Shown here: positions 58,251 to 64,000 of the stretch, piece by piece | How the letters are laid out: each line of letters begins with the position of its first letter | Numbering within the stretch: the stretch's first letter is position 1 | NCBI RefSeq assembly: GCF_023914155.1 | Contig: NZ_JAMWYS010000036.1 | Coordinates: forward strand, 280,699-344,698 | DNA: 64,000 bases | Origin: Solitalea agri | GTDB lineage: Bacteria; Bacteroidota; Bacteroidia; Sphingobacteriales; Sphingobacteriaceae | Direction: 5' to 3' | Program-made: the position numbers and the translations under genes | The notes under the pieces: generated by a model | Databases searched by the model: none | The model's input: only the letters and a program-made list of their open reading frames with translations | What the model was told of the DNA's origin: nothing

Positions 58251-61200
58251 ATGAAGATCCGTTTAGGTTTCCTTTTTCTGATAATTTCAATTGTATTACC
58301 GTCTATTCTTAGTGCTCAGTCATATAAGGAAGTAACTAAAACACAGCGGAAATCACTTAAGCAACTAGCGAGTAAACTTCATGATGAACATGAGAAAAAC
58401 TTTAAGCAGGCAAAGCTTTTTGCTGAAAAAAGAGGCTTGCCTCTTCGTACAGTAGATTCTAAAGGTAATATTATTGCGGTGCACCGTATTGATGCAAACG
58501 GGATGTTAGTGTATGTTACAACCAATAGCAATATTAAATCAGCAGTCACCATCGGAACTGCTAAAGTTTGGCCGGGTGGTTCGACCGGTTTTAGCTTAAG
58601 TGGTTCAAGTTCAATTTTAAGAGATAAGCTAGCAATATGGGATGGCGGCCAACCGCTATTTACCCATCGTGAGTTTCAAAGCCGTATAAAATCAGGTGAT
58701 GAAACGACTGATTCACAAGATCATTCGACACACGTTGGTGGAACAATGATTGCTGCGGGCCTAAATCCGGCCGCAAAAGGCATGGCCTTTAAAGCTCCTT
58801 CCTTGATCGGCTTCGATTTTAATAATGATGATGCCGAAATGGCAACTGCTGTTGCTAAGTATGGTTTACTGGTATCTAACCATTCATACGGAAATATTGC
58901 GGGTTGGTATTTTCGCGAATCGAGAGCAGGCACGGATACCGATCCTAATTGGGAATGGTACGGTGAAGATGGGAAGTTTGAAGATTATAAGTTTGGTGAT
59001 TATGATGCTTCTGTGGCTGCCTGGGATGATATCTCTTTTAAATCACCTTATTACTTAATTGTTAAGTCGGCCGGGAATAATCAAAACCAAAATGGCCCAG
59101 ATATTGGCCAACCCTATTATCAACGCAATGCTGCAGGTAACTTTACCTTGAGAAGTGCAAGAGTTCAGGGGGCTATTTCAAGTAATGATTCTTACGATAA
59201 TTTATCCACCAATTGCAATGCTAAAAATATACTGGTAGTTGGAGCTATTTATGGTTTGGACAATGGCTATACAAAGGCATCTGATGTGCGATTGGCACCG
59301 TTTAGCAGCTGGGGGCCAACTGATGATGGGCGAATAAAACCTGATATAGTTGCTAACGGAATTAATGTATTGTCGACCTTGGCAGGTAGTGATGATGATT
59401 ATGGCATATTGAGTGGCACCTCGATGGCCGCGCCATCGGTTGCTGGGTCTGCATTGTTACTGCAAGAACAGTTCTCAAAATTCAATAATGGAAACTTTAT
59501 GCGTTCAGCCACGCTCAAAGGGCTGATTATTCACACTGCGGATGAAGCTGGCAATGCTGCTGGTCCTGATTATAAAATGGGCTGGGGAGTAATGAACACT
59601 GCAAATGCAGCTACCCTTATTGCTGAAAATGGAAAGTACAGCATAATAAGCGAGCAAGTGCTTCAGCAAGGAAAAAGTTACGAGTTGAAAGTAATTGCAT
59701 CAGGAAGAGAGCCTCTTTCGGTAAGCATTAGCTGGACCGATCCAGCAGCCACAGCAACTCCTGATGGTACGGTTGATGATCTTTCCAGTAAACTATTGAA
59801 TGATTTGGATGTTCGTGTTACCAAGGGATCAGATGTTTTTCAGCCATGGATTTTGGATCCTTCCAATCCTGCAAATAATGCCTCAAAGGGTGATAACTTT
59901 AGAGATAACGTCGAGAAAATTCTGATTGATAATACCGAGCCTGGTGAAACATATACAATAACAGTTACCCATAAGAATACTTTACAAAACAGGCAACAGG
60001 CTTTTTCATTAATTGCAACAGGAGTTGGAGGTAATGCGTATTGTACTTCTGCAGCAACTGGAACAACCGGCCTGAAAATTGGTAGCGTTAAAATTGGAAA
60101 CTTTAATAACACTAGTTCAGCTTGTAGTGGATATTCAAGTTATTTAAACAATCCGGCATTGGCTGAGCCGGGACAAACTTTGCCAATAAATGTTGTGTTA
60201 AATGCTTGTTCGGCAAGTACTAATGGGTTTGTTAAATTATTTGTTGACTGGAACGGCAATGGTAGTTTTGATGATTCGGGGGAGGCAGTTGCTACGAGTA
60301 GTTTATTAAATGCCTCGGGGCAGTTTAATACTAATATTTCCATTCCATCTACCGTTAATGTAGGTGATATTTTAAGGATGCGACTTGTTTTGACTGAAAC
60401 GTCGCAGAGCGCTAGTGTTTTAGCGTGTGGAAACTATCTAAAAGGAGAAACAGAAGATTACGCGTTAAAAATTACACCTCCTTCCAATGATGTTGGAGTA
60501 AGTGCATTAGTATCTCCAGAGAATTTTTCATGTGCAAACAACGTCATGAAAGTGGCCGTTTCAGTAAAAAATTATGGTAGCAAGAGTGCAAGTGCAATAC
60601 CAGTTGCGGTAGAAATTAGTGCCAATGGAACCTTGGTTAAAAAGTTAACAGGAACAATTAATGAAGTGTTGAGCCCGGATGCAGAAACCAATTTTATCTT
60701 TAATGAAAGCTTTGTAACGGTATCGGGAGCTTCATATTTGTTTAAATGCTATACTGGCTTGACTACTGATCAGGTGAGAAGCAATGACTCGATTCGAACC
60801 GCAGTTTCGATTGCAGTAAACCCTGAAGCTCCACAATTGAATTTTATTGCTTGTGATGATGAGGGCTTATTGCTAAGGTCTTCGGTAACGGACGGAACGG
60901 TATATTGGTTTGATTCTGCCACCTCCTCAAATCCAATTGCAGTTGGAAATAATGCCTATGTCAGCACAAAGCCATCAGTAATTTATGGAGCGCTTAATGA
61001 TTTCTCAGGAAAGGTTGGCCCTACAACTCGTACCGTATACGGAAGTGGTGATAATGCATATAATCAGTTTACACCTTCAGTAAGGTTAACAGTTAATGCA
61101 CCGATTGTGTTGCAAAGAGCTCGTTTGTACATTGGTCATTCAGGAACAATAACATTTACTGTTACGGATGAACAAACCGGGGTTGAAGTGTCATCGGTTA

Positions 61201-61994
61201 AACTTAATGTAAAGGCTACCAGAAACCCCGAAGCGGCAGGATCGCAACCAACGGTTAGTAACGATCAGGGTGCCGTTTATGATCTTAATTTAAAAATACC
61301 AACTGTTGGCAATTACCTTATCAATATTGCCTACGAAAATGACGCGACCATTTTCCGTAATAAACAAGATACACCAATCAGCTACCCGATATCTATTCCA
61401 GGAGTTTTGGATATTACGGGTAATACCGCAAGTATAAGTGGCACCACCGGGCCTGATAATTATTGGTATTATTTCTATGATATGGAGGTTAAAGCATTAG
61501 GATGTGTAAGCCCAAGGTCTGTCGCCACGCTTCAAAAAGTGGAAATAACACTTAATAATGATATCCTTACCGCGAATGTTGAGGGTTCAATGCAATGGTT
61601 TTTAAACGACGTTCCTATAGAGGGAGCAACAGGGCCAACATATACGCCGATCCATTCTGGAGTTTATATAGTAAAATTAGTTGATAATTGCAGCGCTACC
61701 TCAAATGAGATAGCGTATCAATTGCCCAATGTTCCCAAAGATATCGGGCTCAAACTTTACCCGGTTCCAACATCTGAAGATGTAACTGTTCAGTTTAATG
61801 TTTGGGAACCTTCAAAAGTTCGAGTTTCAATAATAAATGCATTAGGTCAATTGTTTGTTGATGAAACAGCAAGTAGTTTTAGTGGGTATATGAATAAGAA
61901 TTATCGCTTGGATGGATTTAATCCGGGGGTGTATTTTGTTCGGGTAATTATCAATAACGAAGTTTATTCAGATAAATTAACGGTGATCAAATAA
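58251..61994 (+). CDS. T9SS-exported subtilisin-family protease (S8) with GEVED domain
   Basis: 1247-residue secreted protease. Signal peptide MKIRLGFLFLIISIVLPSILSAQ, then a subtilase domain with Asp131 (AIWDGGQ), His158 (DHSTHVGGT) and Ser391 (LSGTSMAAPSVAG) as the catalytic triad. Around residues 590-745 lies a GEVED domain (SGYSSYLNNPALAEPGQTL to GETEDYALKI), followed by CARDB-like and Ig-like regions, and the C-terminal type A sorting domain (LYPVPTSEDVTVQFNV, GFNPGVYFVRVIINNEVYSDKLTVIK) for secretion by T9SS. Probably a cell-surface or extracellular protease for protein nutrition. Single gene with a terminator 100 bases after it. Confidence 0.93.
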   Translation: MKIRLGFLFLIISIVLPSILSAQSYKEVTKTQRKSLKQLASKLHDEHEKNFKQAKLFAEKRGLPLRTVDSKGNIIAVHRIDANGMLVYVTTNSNIKSAVTIGTAKVWPGGSTGFSLSGSSSILRDKLAIWDGGQPLFTHREFQSRIKSGDETTDSQDHSTHVGGTMIAAGLNPAAKGMAFKAPSLIGFDFNNDDAEMATAVAKYGLLVSNHSYGNIAGWYFRESRAGTDTDPNWEWYGEDGKFEDYKFGDYDASVAAWDDISFKSPYYLIVKSAGNNQNQNGPDIGQPYYQRNAAGNFTLRSARVQGAISSNDSYDNLSTNCNAKNILVVGAIYGLDNGYTKASDVRLAPFSSWGPTDDGRIKPDIVANGINVLSTLAGSDDDYGILSGTSMAAPSVAGSALLLQEQFSKFNNGNFMRSATLKGLIIHTADEAGNAAGPDYKMGWGVMNTANAATLIAENGKYSIISEQVLQQGKSYELKVIASGREPLSVSISWTDPAATATPDGTVDDLSSKLLNDLDVRVTKGSDVFQPWILDPSNPANNASKGDNFRDNVEKILIDNTEPGETYTITVTHKNTLQNRQQAFSLIATGVGGNAYCTSAATGTTGLKIGSVKIGNFNNTSSACSGYSSYLNNPALAEPGQTLPINVVLNACSASTNGFVKLFVDWNGNGSFDDSGEAVATSSLLNASGQFNTNISIPSTVNVGDILRMRLVLTETSQSASVLACGNYLKGETEDYALKITPPSNDVGVSALVSPENFSCANNVMKVAVSVKNYGSKSASAIPVAVEISANGTLVKKLTGTINEVLSPDAETNFIFNESFVTVSGASYLFKCYTGLTTDQVRSNDSIRTAVSIAVNPEAPQLNFIACDDEGLLLRSSVTDGTVYWFDSATSSNPIAVGNNAYVSTKPSVIYGALNDFSGKVGPTTRTVYGSGDNAYNQFTPSVRLTVNAPIVLQRARLYIGHSGTITFTVTDEQTGVEVSSVKLNVKATRNPEAAGSQPTVSNDQGAVYDLNLKIPTVGNYLINIAYENDATIFRNKQDTPISYPISIPGVLDITGNTASISGTTGPDNYWYYFYDMEVKALGCVSPRSVATLQKVEITLNNDILTANVEGSMQWFLNDVPIEGATGPTYTPIHSGVYIVKLVDNCSATSNEIAYQLPNVPKDIGLKLYPVPTSEDVTVQFNVWEPSKVRVSIINALGQLFVDETASSFSGYMNKNYRLDGFNPGVYFVRVIINNEVYSDKLTVIK

Positions 61995-62095
61995 AAAATT
62001 AAAAAGTAGAGATTTGATTTGGAAAGACCGGTTTAATTATTTTTTGAATGAATCAATTATCTTATTTAAGTCTATATATAATTTCATTTAATGTT

Positions 62096-62136
62096 GAAAA
62101 AGCGTCTTTTAATTTAAAGACGCTTTTGTTTTTTAT
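62096..62136 (+). terminator. Terminator between the subtilase and GGT genes
   Basis: AAAAGCGTCTTT pairs with AAAGACGCTTTT (62098-62109 with 62116-62127) over a TAATTT-type loop, followed by a T-rich run. It separates the subtilase and GGT transcripts. Confidence 0.88.
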
Positions 62137-62178
62137 CTCCTGGTAATTTAGTGTTTGTATCACTTATCAATAAACTCA

Positions 62179-63903
62179 ATGAACCTTAATCAATTCAAAT
62201 TCCTTTTTTCAACTATCCTCCTTTCATTTCTGCTTGTTTCCTTTTCAATTGTTAATCCGGATAAAGAGAGTAGCGATGGTTACAAAAATGGGGCTGTAGT
62301 TACGGCGCATAGTGAGGCATCAAAAGTAGGGCTAGCTATTCTAAAAAAAGGTGGAAACGCTGTAGATGCTGCGGTGGCAGTTCATTTTGCCTTGGCTGTT
62401 GTTTATCCCAATGCCGGAAATATTGGTGGCGGAGGCTTTATGGTATATCGTTCGCAGAAAGGCGAGGTAAATTCGCTCGACTTCAGGGAAACTGCACCAG
62501 CTGCAGCTCATAAAGACATGTATCTTGATGCTCAGGGAAATGTTATTAAGGATCTAAGTATTTATGGCCATTTATCTGCTGGAGTGCCAGGGGCTGTAGA
62601 TGGGATGGTACAAGCTCATAAAAAATATGGCAAGTTGAAATGGGCAGAACTGATTGAGCCGGCAATTCAATTGGCTCGTACTGGTTTTAAGATTACGGCT
62701 ATGCAAGCCCGTGAAATGAATAAGCATAAACCTGATTTTATCAAATATAATCAACCTGCTAGCAGCTACTTAATTAATACTGATGACTGGAAAGAAGGGG
62801 ATGTTTTACAACAGGAAGATTTGGCAAAAACGCTGGAACTGATAAGAGATAAGGGTAGGGCTGGTTTTTATGAAGGTATTACCGCAGATAATATTGTTAA
62901 GGAAATGGTCTTCGGAAAGGGTCTGATTTCCAAAGAAGATCTTAAAAATTATAAGTCGGTTTGGCGTAAACCATTGCAAGATGATTATCGAGGGTATAAA
63001 ATTATTTCGATGCCACCTCCCTCGAGTGGCGGAATTGCTTTGCTTCAGCTTTTAAAAATGGTTGAACCTTATGACTTAAAAGCCATGGGCTGGAACACCA
63101 TAAAAAGCATTCAGTTAATTACCGAAGCCGAAAGAAGGGTATATGCCGACAGATCAGCCTACTTAGGCGATCCTGAATATTACAAAGTTCCGGTAGATGC
63201 ATTGTTGAATGAGTCATACTTGAAAACTCGAATGGCCAATTTTTCTTTCGAACAAGCAACACCTAGCTCAATGATAAAGCCCGGTGATTTAGGACCAACT
63301 AATGGATCACCGAAAAAAGAAAGTGAGCAAACTACCCATTTTTCAATTGTTGATAAGGAAGGAAACGCGGTGGCTATCACTACCACGTTAAACAACAGCT
63401 ATGGATCACACGTTTTTGTGCAGGGCTCTGGATTTTTATTAAATGATGAAATGGATGATTTTAGTGCAAAACCGGGTGTGCCGAATTTATATGGAGTTAC
63501 AGGCGGAGAGGCAAACTCAATTCAACCAGGTAAGCGTATGCTAAGCTCTATGACGCCTACAATAGTAGAAAAGGATGGGCAACTATTTATGGTAGTGGGA
63601 ACTCCGGGAGGCTCTACCATTATAACCACAGTTTTTCAAACTATAGTGAACGTTATTGATTATAATATGAACATGCAACAAGCTGTTGATGCAGGAAGGG
63701 TTCACTTTCAGTGGTTGCCTGATGTTGTTCAGTACGAAGAAAAAGGCGTAGCTGCTGCTACTCTAGAAGCCTTAAAGCAAAAAGGGTATATGCTTGAATT
63801 GAGAAATGGTATTGGAAGAACCGATGCGATTTTAAGAACTCCATCAGGAACTTATCAAACCGGTGCCGATAAGCGGGGCGACGATAACTCTCAAGGGTGG
63901 TAG
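62179..63903 (+). CDS. ggt: Gamma-glutamyltransferase
   Basis: Periplasmic/exported Ntn-hydrolase that cleaves gamma-glutamyl bonds of glutathione and related peptides. 574 residues from the ATG at 62179, which opens a signal peptide (MNLNQFKFLFSTILLSFLLVSFSIV); a longer frame starts with TTG at 62155. The large-subunit arginine (LDFRETAPAAA), the auto-cleavage site Gln384/Thr385 in EQTTHFSIVDKEGNAV, and the SGGSTIITTVFQTI-like glycine motif (GTPGGSTIITT) are intact, so the precursor should process itself into two subunits. Single gene with terminators on both sides. Confidence 0.95.
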   Translation: MNLNQFKFLFSTILLSFLLVSFSIVNPDKESSDGYKNGAVVTAHSEASKVGLAILKKGGNAVDAAVAVHFALAVVYPNAGNIGGGGFMVYRSQKGEVNSLDFRETAPAAAHKDMYLDAQGNVIKDLSIYGHLSAGVPGAVDGMVQAHKKYGKLKWAELIEPAIQLARTGFKITAMQAREMNKHKPDFIKYNQPASSYLINTDDWKEGDVLQQEDLAKTLELIRDKGRAGFYEGITADNIVKEMVFGKGLISKEDLKNYKSVWRKPLQDDYRGYKIISMPPPSSGGIALLQLLKMVEPYDLKAMGWNTIKSIQLITEAERRVYADRSAYLGDPEYYKVPVDALLNESYLKTRMANFSFEQATPSSMIKPGDLGPTNGSPKKESEQTTHFSIVDKEGNAVAITTTLNNSYGSHVFVQGSGFLLNDEMDDFSAKPGVPNLYGVTGGEANSIQPGKRMLSSMTPTIVEKDGQLFMVVGTPGGSTIITTVFQTIVNVIDYNMNMQQAVDAGRVHFQWLPDVVQYEEKGVAAATLEALKQKGYMLELRNGIGRTDAILRTPSGTYQTGADKRGDDNSQGW

Positions 63904-63927
63904 AAATAGCAAAATATTTAATATAAC

Positions 63928-63966
63928 TAAAGAGGCTGTCTCAAAAGGACGGCCTCTTTCTATTTT
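63928..63966 (+). terminator. Terminator after ggt
   Basis: AAAGAGGCTGTC at 63929-63940 pairs with GGACGGCCTCTTT-type sequence (63947-63959, one G:U pair), followed by T-rich bases. Confidence 0.85.
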
Positions 63967-64000
63967 CAGGGGTTATCAACAAGTTAAAGCAGGATTTGTT

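Overview
The window is chromosomal DNA from an AT-rich member of the Bacteroidota, most likely order Sphingobacteriales; the genus cannot be fixed from the sequence. The evidence is: C-terminal sorting domains of the type IX secretion system on two proteins, promoters of the Bacteroidota form (TTTG, about 19 bases, TAnnTTTG), many SPII lipoproteins and periplasm-facing beta-barrel proteins, no strong Shine-Dalgarno sites, and the DUF1501/DUF1800 pair.

Layout. 1-3.2 kb: the end of a phosphate uptake operon (pstC cut by the window edge, pstA, pstB, phoU). 3.2-14.3 kb: housekeeping and small envelope genes: a beta-barrel protein, several lipoproteins, murQ, an S41 protease, the GTPases der and era, two tandem initiator tRNA genes, and an ECF sigma factor overlapping a membrane-anchored partner. 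14.6-34.1 kb: an exopolysaccharide/capsule locus. It starts with a Wza-like export lipoprotein and a Wzc-like tyrosine kinase, carries all five steps of a UDP-ManNAc3NAcA-type sugar pathway (dehydrogenase, WbpB, WbpE, WbpD, WbpI), two FemAB/GNAT-like enzymes, a deacetylase-like protein, a Wzy-like polymerase/ligase and two GT4 glycosyltransferases. A beta-helix lipoprotein on the other strand and a 1.6-kb non-coding stretch follow, then a PglC-type initiating sugar transferase. No Wzx flippase is visible.

34.3-43.1 kb: two paralogous long-chain acyl-CoA ligases, a nitronate-monooxygenase-family flavoprotein with a DUF4442 hotdog protein, a CapA-family protein and an M61 peptidase. 43.3-47.3 kb: a four-gene module (MBOAT acyltransferase, SGNH-like membrane protein, carrier protein, adenylating enzyme) with the same parts as the Dlt D-alanylation system of Gram-positive bacteria, in a Gram-negative genome and next to the polysaccharide locus. 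47.9-51.3 kb: the DUF1501/DUF1800 pair. 51.5-57.1 kb: a complete RND efflux system (adaptor, pump, TolC-like channel), followed by a lone receiver-domain protein. 57.6-63.9 kb: a small secreted protein, a large T9SS-exported subtilase and gamma-glutamyltransferase.

The most interesting material is the polysaccharide locus plus the Dlt-like module. A recurring TACRCTCT-type motif lies at or near the start codons of several genes in both, which hints at common control. Other points of note are a probable decayed sugar-transferase fragment in the long gap, two initiator tRNAs that differ by a compensated base pair, and an ECF sigma factor preceded by a small overlapping upstream ORF.
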